Positions 1 to 11,665 are shown, numbered from the stretch's first letter. The stretch is 49,743 bases of DNA from Nemertoderma westbladi (GCA_032718475.1 JAUCBJ010000587.1:1-49743); one strand, 5' to 3'. Notes: generated from the letters alone by a model not told the origin. Made by a program: numbers and translations.

Positions 1-79
1 CGTTATTAACTTCTTAGAACCCTTAACGTTATTAACTTCTTAGAACCCTTAACGTTATTAACTTCTTAGAACCCTTAAC
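1..79. repeat. Short tandem repeat, 26-bp unit, three copies
   Basis: Three consecutive near-identical copies of a 26-base unit beginning CGTTATTAACTTCTTAG run from the first base, so the array is cut by the window edge. Its full length is unknown. Confidence 0.9.
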
Positions 80-1814
80 TGTACACTTATATCTTATTTG
101 TAAAATTAGTTTATTCGGTTTCTTGTTGAAACTTCCTTTTGATAAATCCTTTGTAAAACTGTAAATATACTGCAATTTCCTGACATGTTTTCTTTTGGTC
201 CGACTTCGGGACAGCCGAACACCAGGGAGATGGCAGCCTAGACCGTTAGGCCGTAAGCAACGCAGGGAAGGGATGTCCACAACACGCTAGCGCCCACATT
301 GGATCGACCGCGCACCCCCTTTGCCCCTTCGAAATACTCCACTTGCTATGCAGCGCCCGCTTTGTGAGAAGGTAAGACTTTGTTCGACGCCCTTGCCCGC
401 CGTAAGACCTATAGATCAGGGTAAGCGTGACACCGTACTGGACGCCGCAAATTTAGGATCAAATAATTATATCCAGACAAACCCCCCCCCTTTGTCAAGT
501 CCTACGAACCCCTGGGTTAACCTGTACTTCCTACAGGTGCGAACTATTGCCATTCGTCAGTACGCGAGTACATATTAGGTACGGACAGCATATGTTCCAT
601 AATTTAGTGATTCGTAGCACTGACTGTTTGGTACCGGTTCGCTTTGTAGAACGTACATTAGTACCCCCCCCCCCCCCCCCCCCCTGTCTGGAGTTAGCTA
701 TTTGATCAGGCAAGGAGTATTTCTGCTACCGGCACACTGCTTGGCCTAGGGAGGTTTATTAATATCCTACCGCGCCTTGCCACGTACTGATAGGTATTGC
801 TGCTAACTACCGCAGCAACAAAGTTCTAGAATTAAATTAGTATACCAGATCAGCTAACGTACGGTAGCGATTAACCCCTATTCTTATCTTACAACCAGAA
901 TCTGGTATTAGTGCCGATCACGGGTGTAGTTACTAACACTGTGGTTGCCCATTGGGTTGTGGATAGGAAGGAGAGAGCTTTGACGTCATTCGTGAGTATA
1001 AAGTTCTACAAACGCGACTAGTTTATTTTAGTAGCTAGCGCACGGTATCATTTTAGTCAGAAAATCACTAAAACCTAGTAAAAGGAATTACTCGAAATTG
1101 TTTTATTTGTAACACACCCACACACACACGCCCTAAAACATATCGCCCTTAAAGTTCTACTAGCTATAGCGTACTATACATTACGTTAGGTGGAAATTAT
1201 CTGTATTTGTAAAATTAGGATCTGATTTAGTTGCGGCAATAAGGAGTATTTCATTTTCGTTATTAAACTGTTGTTTGTCTGGACAACGGTATTGTTACAT
1301 TTAGGCCTGACCTTTTAGACTGATTTCGTACAGGGGGATCAGTTATTGTTACATTTAGGTACGACCCCTTTTCGACTGATTTAGGACTGTCAGTGTTGTT
1401 ACGCTAGGTCTGTTAACCCACTAGCTCGTATATAAACCATATAAATCACACCGCGGCAAGTTACTGTATTTAGGACTGTCAGTGATAGTTAGGATTCGCT
1501 GCGCGGGGATTGTTTTCCCGTGAGTTTGGTCTGTTACTGTAACTGTACATCTGCCTCACCGGTTAGAGGACAGGTATCCTTCTGTCTAGTACGTAGGCAT
1601 TCGACCCGCTCACGTACATAGAATAGATACAAGGCTCTGTTCCTCGCCAGTAGTCGTTTGTGTACTATATCTGTTTGTTTAGATATCCTGGACTGGGATT
1701 TGTTGTCAGATACTGTACAAGCCCGTATACATTACTAGAGTCTCATAGTAAGATACATCGTTACTAGGATCTGGTAAGCGGTATACTACTGGACCCTTAC
1801 AATATAGTTGTATA
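80..1814. other. Region without a gene, upstream of the BEL/Pao copy
   Basis: I see no convincing coding frame here. It holds a 21-base C run (664-684), a short CA tract near 1118-1130, and a loosely repeated block around 1285-1400 and 1465-1485 sharing words such as GGACTGTCAGTG. It could be a long leader or an LTR of the element that follows. However, it has no match to the sequence 3' of that element or to the flank of the second copy, so no 5' LTR can be assigned. Confidence 0.5.
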
Positions 1815-2005
1815 TATTTCCACTGAAATTATATACCGGTATTCTGTGACAAACCTAGTCTGCAATAATTATATATACTATAGGTGTATACCGGTATTCT
1901 AATATATTGTAATTAATTGCCGGTACTAGGCTAACGATCATACTGAATTACTAGACTTGCTTTAACTGTAACTATAGCAGTAGGCATTCAACTGTATAAC
2001 TAAGC

Positions 2006-5000
2006 ATGTCTGACACAAAGCAAAACCTGTCAGACAGTCTAATCGATACAACCATCTGTGACACAGATAGGAGTGTGGAACGATTAAGAAAAGGGTTCAG
2101 CTCACCTCCTACTGAAAGAAAGGTCATCCCTCCAGTAGTAGTATCAGACCCTAGGCTAATCCAACACCGTTGGTCTATCATCGGCACTCAGGCCCAGGTC
2201 AAACGGAACCAAGAAGCAGCTGTCCTACAGCAGCAACATCCTAGTCAAGAACCTAGTTCCCAGCGACCCGATAGCTCCAGTAGTTCAGATACTGTAGAGC
2301 TGACCCCCGAACGCAGAGTGAAGATGGCGGATACAGCTTATTCGGATCCCCTTCTCACTCTTCCTGCCGCAGTACTAACTACGATATTGATTGCGGTGGA
2401 GGAACACCAAGTCGATTGGGCGAGAAGTAGGCGATCAACCCTAGATAGTAATGCGGGATACGCAAGGGAAGAATTGATGTCTATTGTCGAGTCACAATGG
2501 AACTTTCCCGGACCCGGATTCCCGTTAGACTTATCCGAGGCTACCTGGGAAGACATACACAGGATGGGAGTGACTAAAGATACGATGGATCCAGCTGTTT
2601 GGAAGAGGTCGGCAGCAGGATATGTGCAGGGATTCTTCGGCTCCTTAGAGCGATTAGAAGAACAACTGTTTCGACAACCCCAAGGACCTCAAGAGCAGGA
2701 AGAGCTGCTTTATCAAGTACGCGAAAGAACCCTACGCATTAGATTAATCCTATCAGCCTTTGAGGAAACTTCCAAAAGAAGACAGGACACGTCGCTGCAA
2801 GTTGCTGTCAAGACTTGGTTCAAGCGGGTAGGTCTCAAAGTTCAAGAAACGGCCCAGTGGAAATCCCAGCTGGCTGAGCGACCAACCTATGAAGAATCAA
2901 CCGATGCCACCTTTTCTCAAGTGGAAAGCGAAGTGACAGCAGAGAGACCGCGAACGAGAGACGCTATCGACATCTATCTGTCAGACTATCAGCGGTTCCT
3001 GGGTGATGAAGAGTTGAGGAGAAGGCTGTCTGAACTTCGCCCTAATAGTGAAGGAGCCAAGCTTGTGTTGGACGCAATCGATGCGGAAATGTCAGCTGCA
3101 AACCAAGCTAAATTTGATGAACAACTCCGCATCGCTAGAGCCCAGGAAGAACAAGTAAAGAAAAAACGGATAGAAGACAGAAAGGCAGTAGCAGCGGCAA
3201 AAGCGGCAGCGGCAGTGGAAGAGGCAAAGGCGGTAGCGGCAGTGGAAGCGGCAAAAGCGGCAGCGGCAGTGGAAGCAGAAAGAAAGGCTGCAGTGGCAGA
3301 GGCAGAAAGAAAAGCGGCAGAGGCATTGGCAGAAGCGGAACAGAGAGCGTCTGAAGAGATCACCCAACTAGAGTTGGAAAATATTCAAGAGAACCAAGAC
3401 TTTATCAATAAACAGTTAACAGCTAGTCAAATGCAGATGATAAGTCGATCTACTCCCAAACGACAGGGATTTACATCCTCTGATGAAGGCGATACCACTG
3501 ATCCTGAAAGCAGAGGACATAGATCTCGTCTAAGTAGGCGTAGAAGAACATCTCATCGTCAGAAATTGCCTGATTTGCCTCCAGCTGTTAGAAGACAACT
3601 AGCTAGCACAGCCGTAGGTAGTACAGAACCCACAGACCGAATTGTTACCGTAAGCAGACTCCCTACTATAGTAGATGAGCCTGAAATAATTAGGCCTGTT
3701 CTCGAAAACACCCCTTCGGTGAGAGAGACCCCTGTACTCCCTGAACCTACCACCAAATTCCCTTTGCACAGTACTAAACTGTCTGCACCCGGTGGAGCAG
3801 CCCAAGAGAATGTCCCTGTCCTGGACGCTGAGAGAGAAATCAAAAATTTGTCTCCCGTCGTCCCGCGTCTGCCCGCTACAATGTTGGCGACTCCCGCTTC
3901 GGCGGTCGAGTGGGTAGAAGAGGGATGGCGGGGGATGAATCTCCTGCTCGGACAGATGCAGGAGACTGTCCACCAGTTCAAGGGAACAGTAAGGGAAAGT
4001 AGGTTAGAGTTGCAAGAAGTGCAGCAAAGTATCGCGCTAGAACGCAACAAATTAGTAAATATACAAAAGGGTATACCAACCCCCCCTGTAACAATGTGTC
4101 AACCTGTTAGGCCTAAAGTATTTCATGCGCAAGGTGTGGAGCCTACACGCATCTATACTGCTAGTGAAGTAGAAACTCCTATAGCAAACCCTATTAAGGG
4201 TGATTATAAACCTATTGATAATAATATTCCATATAGACCTGATAATAATCCGAGAAATTTATATACCGATAATTCGATATTAAATAACACGATGGCCCAA
4301 GAAAGCTTTACGCGTCAGATGGCTAGAACAGAAGCCCGCCAAGCGGTCAAAGTGGGAGAAATCATCAAATTCAATGGAGATGAGATGAAATGGTTACCTT
4401 TTAATGAATATTACGAAGATAGCATACAGAACTCTGTACTATCTAGCGGAGAGAAACTTAGATTCCTCATCAAGTGTTTGGAAGGACCTCCCAAGTTAAT
4501 GGCGCTGAAGTTTATTGGACATCCGAATGGATTAAGACAAGTTTGGGATACATTAAACATCAGGTATGGTAACAAGGATAACATAGCTAAGTATTTGTAT
4601 GCAAAATTAGTAGCCCCCCGAAAGTTCCTTAGTAGCGGGATTATAGAGTTTTCCGATGAGATTCAGGAGATCTGTAGACAATTGGATTGGTTAGGTAAGT
4701 CTCATGAATATCAGAGTTCCATGGTTATTGGAGCCGTAGTCTCTACTTTGCCAAAGGGTGGAGTATGTACACGCTGGGACAAGAAAGTGTTGTATATGAT
4801 GGAGCAACAACGATGGAGCCCTACCATGGCTGATCTCATGTCATTCCTAGACGGTGAAGTAAAATTACAACTCATAAAGCAGTCCAGAGAGAAAACATCG
4901 GAAAATAAGGTAAGTGAGAAACCCGTTTCTAGGAGAAGGGTAACACCAGTGTGTTATACTGACGACGGCGAAAGCCAAGTTTCTCAAGAAGAGGACAGCG

Positions 5001-6562
5001 GGAAGGACACTGACCGATCTTACTATGTTAACAAATCCTCGAAAGATGTAAGTAAATACAAGCCTCGAACAAATGATAGGAGAGAAAAGGTTGCCAAGAC
5101 CCCTCCTCAGTCTCCCAACAGAATTCACGGAAGAAAGCCCGAAGAACGAACGAAAGTGTATAACATTACCCAAGGTAAAGTGAGCAACATCAAGCCAAAC
5201 TGTGCGCTGTGCGACGGGCCCCACCGCTTGAGTGCGTGTGCTGAATTCCTCAAGAAATCCCTAGTAGACAGACGAGAAGTCATGTGGGATAAGCGGTTAT
5301 GCTATAATTGCCTCAGACAAGGACACCAACGGCGAACCTGTTACTTCGACGTAAAGTGTGCAAAGTGCGGTGCGAAACATCACATCTTGTTACACAGTGA
5401 ATTCGAACGAAACCACTCGAGTCAGGTAAGTGAGCCCGAATTACATGTCCAATTCAGTGATGTAAATGACACTGATCAAGAATCTGAGATGGAAGGATTC
5501 TATACGGACGAATTCTCCGACGCCAACGAATCCTGTTACCTAATAAATACCGCAGTGTATCGAGCACTTACGTATGAAAAAGACACCGACAATGAGTTCC
5601 CCCTAACTACCTTTGACAGACAACCATCTTGGAAAGCTCCAACTTCCAACGTAGGAATACGAGAATTTCCTGTAGTGCAGGTAAGAGTTCACGGTCCTAA
5701 CAAAAGTTACATAGTGAACGCCCTCCTTGACTCCGGCAGCACAGGAACATTCATCGACCAAGAACTAGCCGAAGACATCTTTGCTGGACAACCCAAATTC
5801 CGAACTAAGTTAAATATGTCAGGAATTATGCAGGTTTGGAAATCTACCATAACGGCAGATTACTATGTAGGTGTGTTGTCCACCCCCCAGGATAAATTAG
5901 GAGAACAAAGTATAAGGTCAGTAAAAATGGTGGCTATAAAGAACTTCGCTACTACCCAAGTAGAACCTTATAAATGGGACGAGGACGAAAGCATCCAACA
6001 GATTAAGATACCTCGATTCCATACAGATTATCCTGGAGTACAAATACTCATCGGCCAAAATGCGCATGAGGCGCTGGAGACTTTGGAGAAACGGCCTGCT
6101 CAACCGCAGCCACTACAAACCTATGCGGTAAGAACTAGAGTAGGTTGGTACTTTACTGGCCCTTCCCGCAGAACTCTCGAAGAGAGATTACCGCAAGAAA
6201 GTGTATTCCAAGTGAATGATTGGGAAGTGGAGAGCAGTGAGGTGGACAAACCAACTGAGGGAACACCATACTCCTCAGATAATGACGACATCTGCCAACT
6301 CTTCGATGAAGAGAACACAATCGACCTACTAACCGAAAACAAAACATGGAACAACCAGTTAAACCTATGTCAACTGATTCGCCCATCAGGACCAATTGAC
6401 TACAATGACGAACTCAATGACGAGATAGAGCGTTACAACGCTAGAACTTGGGATGAACTCGCCGTACGATTCTTTACTCAAGAGGTGGTAGAGCCCAATT
6501 CATACGATAAGGCTCTATCAGTAGAAGAAGACAACTACACGTTTTTTAAAAGATCAAGGTAG
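2006..6562 (+). CDS. BEL/Pao gag and aspartic protease reading frame
   Basis: A 1,518-codon frame. Residues 1-380 are poorly conserved. Residues about 390-455 form an Ala/Glu/Lys/Arg-rich stretch likely to be a helical coiled coil. From about 780 comes the BEL-type gag core (the family annotated as DUF1759), with FNGDEMKWLPFNEYY and YGNKDNIAKYLYAKL. Cys/His motifs follow near residues 1065-1130 (CALCDGPHRLSAC, CYNCLRQGHQRRTC, CAKCGAKHH), as expected for nucleic-acid binding and virion-like particle packaging. The protease catalytic motif LLDSGSTGTFI lies near residue 1241. The frame then runs into the start of the RT region and ends at TAG because of an extra T at 6542-6547. BEL elements usually encode gag-pol as one polyprotein, so this end is probably damage. 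Confidence 0.88.
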   Translation: MSDTKQNLSDSLIDTTICDTDRSVERLRKGFSSPPTERKVIPPVVVSDPRLIQHRWSIIGTQAQVKRNQEAAVLQQQHPSQEPSSQRPDSSSSSDTVELTPERRVKMADTAYSDPLLTLPAAVLTTILIAVEEHQVDWARSRRSTLDSNAGYAREELMSIVESQWNFPGPGFPLDLSEATWEDIHRMGVTKDTMDPAVWKRSAAGYVQGFFGSLERLEEQLFRQPQGPQEQEELLYQVRERTLRIRLILSAFEETSKRRQDTSLQVAVKTWFKRVGLKVQETAQWKSQLAERPTYEESTDATFSQVESEVTAERPRTRDAIDIYLSDYQRFLGDEELRRRLSELRPNSEGAKLVLDAIDAEMSAANQAKFDEQLRIARAQEEQVKKKRIEDRKAVAAAKAAAAVEEAKAVAAVEAAKAAAAVEAERKAAVAEAERKAAEALAEAEQRASEEITQLELENIQENQDFINKQLTASQMQMISRSTPKRQGFTSSDEGDTTDPESRGHRSRLSRRRRTSHRQKLPDLPPAVRRQLASTAVGSTEPTDRIVTVSRLPTIVDEPEIIRPVLENTPSVRETPVLPEPTTKFPLHSTKLSAPGGAAQENVPVLDAEREIKNLSPVVPRLPATMLATPASAVEWVEEGWRGMNLLLGQMQETVHQFKGTVRESRLELQEVQQSIALERNKLVNIQKGIPTPPVTMCQPVRPKVFHAQGVEPTRIYTASEVETPIANPIKGDYKPIDNNIPYRPDNNPRNLYTDNSILNNTMAQESFTRQMARTEARQAVKVGEIIKFNGDEMKWLPFNEYYEDSIQNSVLSSGEKLRFLIKCLEGPPKLMALKFIGHPNGLRQVWDTLNIRYGNKDNIAKYLYAKLVAPRKFLSSGIIEFSDEIQEICRQLDWLGKSHEYQSSMVIGAVVSTLPKGGVCTRWDKKVLYMMEQQRWSPTMADLMSFLDGEVKLQLIKQSREKTSENKVSEKPVSRRRVTPVCYTDDGESQVSQEEDSGKDTDRSYYVNKSSKDVSKYKPRTNDRREKVAKTPPQSPNRIHGRKPEERTKVYNITQGKVSNIKPNCALCDGPHRLSACAEFLKKSLVDRREVMWDKRLCYNCLRQGHQRRTCYFDVKCAKCGAKHHILLHSEFERNHSSQVSEPELHVQFSDVNDTDQESEMEGFYTDEFSDANESCYLINTAVYRALTYEKDTDNEFPLTTFDRQPSWKAPTSNVGIREFPVVQVRVHGPNKSYIVNALLDSGSTGTFIDQELAEDIFAGQPKFRTKLNMSGIMQVWKSTITADYYVGVLSTPQDKLGEQSIRSVKMVAIKNFATTQVEPYKWDEDESIQQIKIPRFHTDYPGVQILIGQNAHEALETLEKRPAQPQPLQTYAVRTRVGWYFTGPSRRTLEERLPQESVFQVNDWEVESSEVDKPTEGTPYSSDNDDICQLFDEENTIDLLTENKTWNNQLNLCQLIRPSGPIDYNDELNDEIERYNARTWDELAVRFFTQEVVEPNSYDKALSVEEDNYTFFKRSR

Positions 6563-9041
6563 ATATGAAATCGGCCTACCATTTCGAAAACGAGAACCTA
6601 GATTTATAAACAACCGACCCTTGGCGGAGAAAAGAATCGCTCAATTACATCGACGCCTTACGGCAAATGCTTCAGCTAAAGAAATGTACCAAACGCAGTT
6701 GAAGAAATTTATTAGCAAAGGATATGCGGAGCGAGTACCGGAAGAAACACCCATAACAGAGAGAACGTACTATTTAACACATCATTACGTTCCCAAACCC
6801 GGTAAACCCCATGAAGTACGAGTCGTATTTGATGGCTCCGCACTATATATGGGTCAATCCCTCAATTCCGAGTTGTTACCAGGACCCAACTTACTCCAAT
6901 CCTTGTTGGGAATACTTCTAAGATTAAGACAATATTCCATTGCGTTTGCCTCCGATATAGAAGGAATGTTCTTACAGGTCAAGGCGCTAGATAGGGATAG
7001 AGACAGTCTAAGGTTTCTATGGTGGCCTGAAGGAGATCTCAATCAGAAACCGGTGGAGTACTGGATGACCATCCAGGCTTTTGGGATCATATCAAGCCCT
7101 TCAAACGCCTGCTCAGTGGTGCGGACCACTGCAGATGACAACCGGGACGCCTTCTCCAAAGAGGTGATTGACAAGATCAAAAAGGATATATACATGGACG
7201 ACAATTTAAAGTCCCTTCCATCAGTAGAAGAAGCCATTGATGTCGCGAAAGGAACGGTAGAGTGCTTGAAAAGAGGTGGATTTTGACTGACGAAATTCAC
7301 CAGCAACTCCCGTGAGTTTCTGGAAGCGATACCGGTAGAAGACCGAGGAGCAAAAGACCTAGACTTAATAAAGGATGATCTTCCAGAAACCAAGACGCTT
7401 GGCTTGAAGTGGGACACCGAGAGAGATATCCTGTTTTTTCAGCTAAAACCGCGAGATAATCCAGTTCGTACCAAACGGATTTGTTTAAGTATCCTGAGCA
7501 CTTATTTCGATACATTGGGATTTATTAGCCCAGTTATATTGATTGCTCGGAGTTTAGTACAACAAATGTGGCTTGAAAACCACTCATGGGACGATCCACT
7601 TAAGGGAGAACTGTTAAAGAGGTGGATGAAATGGGAAGATTCTCTACCTGCCATCGAGAGCTTTATAATTTCCCGTTCATATTTTGGTCATGTTCTCCCT
7701 ACGTATTCCTATCAACTCCACGTGTTTGGAGACGCCAGCGACATGGGAATAGGAATAGTAGCATACCTGCGAGTCAAAACTCCGGATGGAATCAAAGTCG
7801 CCTTGGTTACCTCAAAGGCATTGATTAACAACAAGTTAAAGGTTCCTCGAGCGGAGTTAAAAGCGGCTCTCTACGCTACAGCCATCGGCCGAAATGTAAC
7901 GGAACAGATCGATTATCCACTGGAGAAAACTGTTTATTGGACCGACGCTTTGCTCGTGTTGGAGTATATAACCAATGAAGTCTGTCAGTTCAGCATCTTT
8001 GTTACCAACAGAGTGGCCATTATTCTTAGTCGCACAACGATAGATCAATGGAGACATTGCCCTGGTACGATTAATCCAGCCGACATCGCCTCCAGAGGAG
8101 CAACTCCACAGGAACTGATAGATACTCCAGACTGGTTGGGTGGACCTGACTTCCTGAGCAAGGAAGAGGATGAATGGCCTCCTCACCTTACTACGGCGGA
8201 GATCAGACAAGCCAAGGGAGCGGAGAAAGTCAAACCTAAAACCCGGGCGAGTAAATCGAAGTTATTTAAACCGACGATCGATCTATCTGTATTACATACT
8301 TCCGGAAACGATGCTTCGGATCCCCAATCCCTCGCCACAAATAAGTCTGTTGTGGAAATTAGAGATAGAGATTGGAAATCTGGAATACCAGATGTCTCGC
8401 AAGGAATCTCACCCCTGCTGCAGAGAGCAATACATCACTACAGTTCCTGGAATCGGCTCTGTAAGGCCGTCGCATATTTAAAGCGATGTTTTCATCGTCG
8501 TTGCTCCAGGACGAAGACCACTAGTGATACTGCTCCATTGACATCTGCGCAAGTTCATGTTATTAAAGATCTTCCTAAATATAAAATATCCGACCGGTTT
8601 CTAAAGGAGAAGATCAGTTACCAAGAGCATGAAGAAACCAATAAACAGATACTGAGACTCCTGCAATGCTATGAAGATTCCGATAAGTATTTCCTGTTGT
8701 TGAGAAATCCACAGATGCGCTTAAGGGATTGCTTCTCTAGCACAATGATAGACGGGTTAATACGTGTTGGAGGAAGACTCACCAATGCGCCATTATCCTT
8801 TGACACTAAATTCCCCATACTCATTAGAAATCTTGAAGTACAAATCAAGATGATTGTAGATGTGCACAGTAAACTTTATCATGCTGGTAGAGAACGAGTT
8901 CTTAGTGAAATTCGAACTCGCTATTATTTTTATAAACCCCGTAGAGCTCTGAACCAAGTTCTTAGGAACTGCATACCCTGTAGGAAAGCATTCAGTAGGC
9001 CTTTAACACAGCGAGAGCAGAATTACCTAGGGAACGAGTAA
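6546..9041 (+). pseudogene. BEL/Pao pol: reverse transcriptase, RNase H and integrase N-terminus
   Basis: This frame continues gag-pol one base out of register with the upstream frame and stays open from about 6546 except for one TGA (7284-7286), just after the GGF of the RT thumb boundary. RT motifs include VRVVFDGSA and the catalytic YMDDN near residue 216 (7191-7205). RNase H shows VFGDASDMGIG near residue 393 and YWTDALLVLEYI. The 3' part has the His-His/Cys-Cys integrase zinc site (YHAGRERVL then CIPCRKA, near 8875-8980). It ends early at 9041, after a single-base loss compared with the second copy. The element would copy its RNA into DNA in cytoplasmic particles; this copy cannot make a complete polyprotein. 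Confidence 0.88.
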
Positions 9042-10075
9042 GCTTCTATGAACCACCCTTTACTAATACCGGTGTAGATTTATTTGGCCCTATTGAAGTA
9101 TATCGTGCTAGGACTATAGTCAAGAGATGGTGTGTCATCTTCGTATGCATGACTTGTAGAGCCATCTATCTCGATATGGTGAACGATCTATCTACCAACA
9201 GCTTCGTCTTAAGTTTACGCCGACAGATCGCTCGCTTCGGAACTAGTAATACCATGAGATCGGATAAGGGAACGAACTTCATTGGTGCCAACAACGAAAT
9301 CCAGGCTTACGTGAAGGACTGGAACCAAAGACAGGTGGACGATCAGCTAAGGATAACAGCGTCTAGCTGGACCTTCAACGCCGCCGACGCCCCTTGGTGG
9401 GGAGGAAGTTGGGAGAGATTAATTAGAAGTGTCAAGACCGCATTTCACTTTATAGTGCCGTGCCGTGCGTATCTCACCGACGAACTTTTGCGGACGTTAA
9501 TGGAGGAAATCGCTGCCTATCTCAACGAAAGACCGCTTATGCCAGTCTCATCGAGTCCCGATTCCCTGGAAGCGCTAACACCCGCGCACTTCCTACTGAA
9601 GAAACCTGTAGCCATGCTCCCACGATCGGAGATCGCCGACGGAGACGAATACTGCCGTCGAACTTGGCAACTTATGCAGTTGCTATCCCGTCGTTTCGCT
9701 GACCATTTCGAGAAACATTATCTGCCCACGCTACAACTTCGAACTAAGTGGTTTGCGCAGCAAGAAGACGTCAGCGCCGGAGACATGGTGCTTATTGTGG
9801 ATTCCGACCTCCCACGTAAGCGGTGGCAGACAGGTCGCATCATCGAGACTCACATCTCGGATGACGGTTTGGTGCGCTCGGTAGAACTCGTCGTCATGCG
9901 GCGTAACCTCAAGAAACCCGGCATAATCTTTGAGACGCAACAACTCAATCGCCCAGTTGGTCGTTTATGTTTACTGGAAAGAGACCGGGAACTCTCCGGA
10001 AACTATGGAAGGCAAGACACTCTTCCCACGACCACCTCCCTAATTCCTCAAACATCTAGGGACTCCCTAATGTAA
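9017..10075 (+). pseudogene. BEL/Pao integrase core and C-terminal domain
   Basis: The frame reopens at 9017 immediately after the lost base and runs to TAA at 10073-10075. The DDE core is recognisable: VCMTCRAIYLDMV carries the first Asp, RSDKGTNFIGANNEI the second, and WGGSWERLIRSVK the Glu. A C-terminal domain typical of BEL/Pao integrases (annotated as DUF5641) follows, with RKRWQTGRIIETH near 9805-9850. The integrase joins element cDNA to host DNA. The protein is colinear with the inverted copy at 40950-42548, which retains the missing base. An ATG-led frame starts only at 9149, inside the core, so it is not a separate gene. Confidence 0.85.
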
Positions 10076-11665
10076 TACGTCTGGAGTGGGTGTATGACTA
10101 TATTATTTTATCTATTTTATTATATTTTATATTTATGTATGTATTATTATGTACTTTATTATAATCGTTTTATTTAATTTTATTAAGTAGAATGTTATTT
10201 TAGATTATTTAGTAGATTAGTGCAATATATTAGTGTTTATTACGTAATTACATATAATATATATTTAGTGTGACGGCGAGAAATAATTCTTTTCTCTTTC
10301 CTTACTGTCCTGTCCGTATTATATGATATATTATATCATAATTATATATATATATATATATATATTATAATATTATATAAATATATATTATATAAAGTTC
10401 AGATCCTCGTGTCTCGGCTAAACCAAGCTCTGGGTAGACCTTGGAAACAACTTGCCTCTTTACACTGACATTGCCTCGTGCGATATTGCTCTTCTACCTT
10501 ATATTAAATAATACATATAGTAGCGTGATGTCCCTCTAACAGTAGCGTAAAACGCAAATAAATCTGTTAAACCTTTTGACCATCTGTAATTCTAGTCGAT
10601 TAAGATATCGCGGCACCCACCGATATACTTGAAAGACAAATTCTAGAATCAGTGGTTAACGTCCCCAGACAAGTTCTGGAATAAATCGGTGCCCATCTTA
10701 AATATTAATTTAATATTTATTAAAATCTGTAAAATTCAGATCCTTTAAAATTTCTAGTCAATTAAGATATCGCAGCACTTACCGGTATTCTTAAAAGACA
10801 ATTTTTATAGAATTAAGGATCCTAGGTCCCCAGATATGCTCTGGAATAAAATTGTGTCAATTTTACCACCAAATAATAAAATTCACGGGAATAAATTTAA
10901 ATTCATATCTTTAAATGAATTTAATAAATTGTCATTTTATGCAATTTCTAACATTCCCAAAATTCCATTAATTAATAGATCACGGGAGCGGAGATTCATC
11001 CTATTGAGTGTATTAGAGTGCGAGAATCTCCAACATATAGTCAATAGCCGATAAAATTCATAAAATCATGCATAAAGAGGATATTGACAATTAAAGAATT
11101 ACTATTAAATAGCATCCCAGATCTGTATGCATGGGAATTACCCTAATTCTACCGCTAGCTTTCCATAATGTCACCATAGCAACATCCACGCTAGAATTAG
11201 AAGCAAGTTAAAAAGAACAATAAAAGGTTTGCCCCATTGCATAGCATAAAGAATATAGCACACTGTTAGTATCCAAGGATACGTAACAATAACGTGACAT
11301 TCTGGAAGGCTCTGACTAACGGACAAATGGCCTGTATGTGTACAATTGGTGACAGTTATGTGGAATTTGTGCGTTTATAGGTGAATGTTACTACTAAAGT
11401 GTGTTTACAGTAGCGAGTCGCAATTGTGAAAGTAACCCTAACTCTGCAGTAAAACCTGAAGTGAATTCAAGACTTTGGGACGGACAGTGGAGTGACTTGT
11501 GCCGGTTATCGTTGTCATGGTGTAGTTACACGTTGGCGAAAACACCGCGACGACGGTACATCGGCGCTGAGAATCCCACTGTCCGGGGGCAGAGAGGGGT
11601 AGGCAGCGACGCCCGCTCGCCTAAAGATAAACTCATTATAATATTAATAAACTCATATAGCAGAT
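10076..11665 (+). other. BEL/Pao 3' non-coding region
   Basis: AT-rich sequence with a TA dinucleotide tract (about 10341-10395). It is conserved to about 11590 in the inverted copy (38310-40949), so it belongs to the element. It includes a conserved CTCTGGGTAGACC block near 10428 and a pair of direct repeats listed separately. No convincing protein is encoded. The last 75 bases before the 11666 frame are not shared with the second copy. Confidence 0.7.
10592..10850 (+). repeat. Two diverged direct repeats (~95 bp, spaced ~162 bp) in the BEL 3' region
   Basis: Copies at 10592-10685 and 10754-10850 share CTAGTCRATTAAGATATCGC, then an A-rich middle, then CCCCAGAYAWGYTCTGGAATAAA-like sequence. 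The ATATCG...CGATAT and CCAGA...TCTGG words suggest small hairpins. The same pair is present in the inverted element copy (40139-40234 and 40304-40400), so it predates both insertions. Confidence 0.8.

Larger units (their letters stand above)
1815..11590 (+). mobile_element. BEL/Pao LTR retrotransposon, nearly full coding length, inactivated
   Basis: The limits are the extent of similarity to the inverted second copy at 38310-43285, not proven element ends. Within it lie gag, aspartic protease, reverse transcriptase, RNase H and integrase in the BEL/Pao order, followed by about 1.5 kb of AT-rich 3' sequence that is also conserved in the second copy. Three lesions break the gag-pol frame: a six-T run at 6542-6547, a TGA at 7284-7286 and a lost base near 9016. 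No LTR directly bounding this interval was found; the LTR at 13103-14318 lies further 3' and may or may not be its own. Confidence 0.85.

Noticed and set aside
1-79. AACCCTTAA words resembling telomeric repeats.
   Set aside because: The unit is 26 bp and lacks the TTAGGG period; it is an ordinary short tandem repeat.
2989-3367. Minus-strand frames rich in Ala/Ser, Cys/Phe or Leu/Pro.
   Set aside because: They are antisense of the Ala/Glu/Lys repeat of the gag frame.
6540-6560. Programmed -1 frameshift between gag and pol.
   Set aside because: The pol frame is +1 relative to gag, and a -1 slip at the T/A run meets TAA at once.
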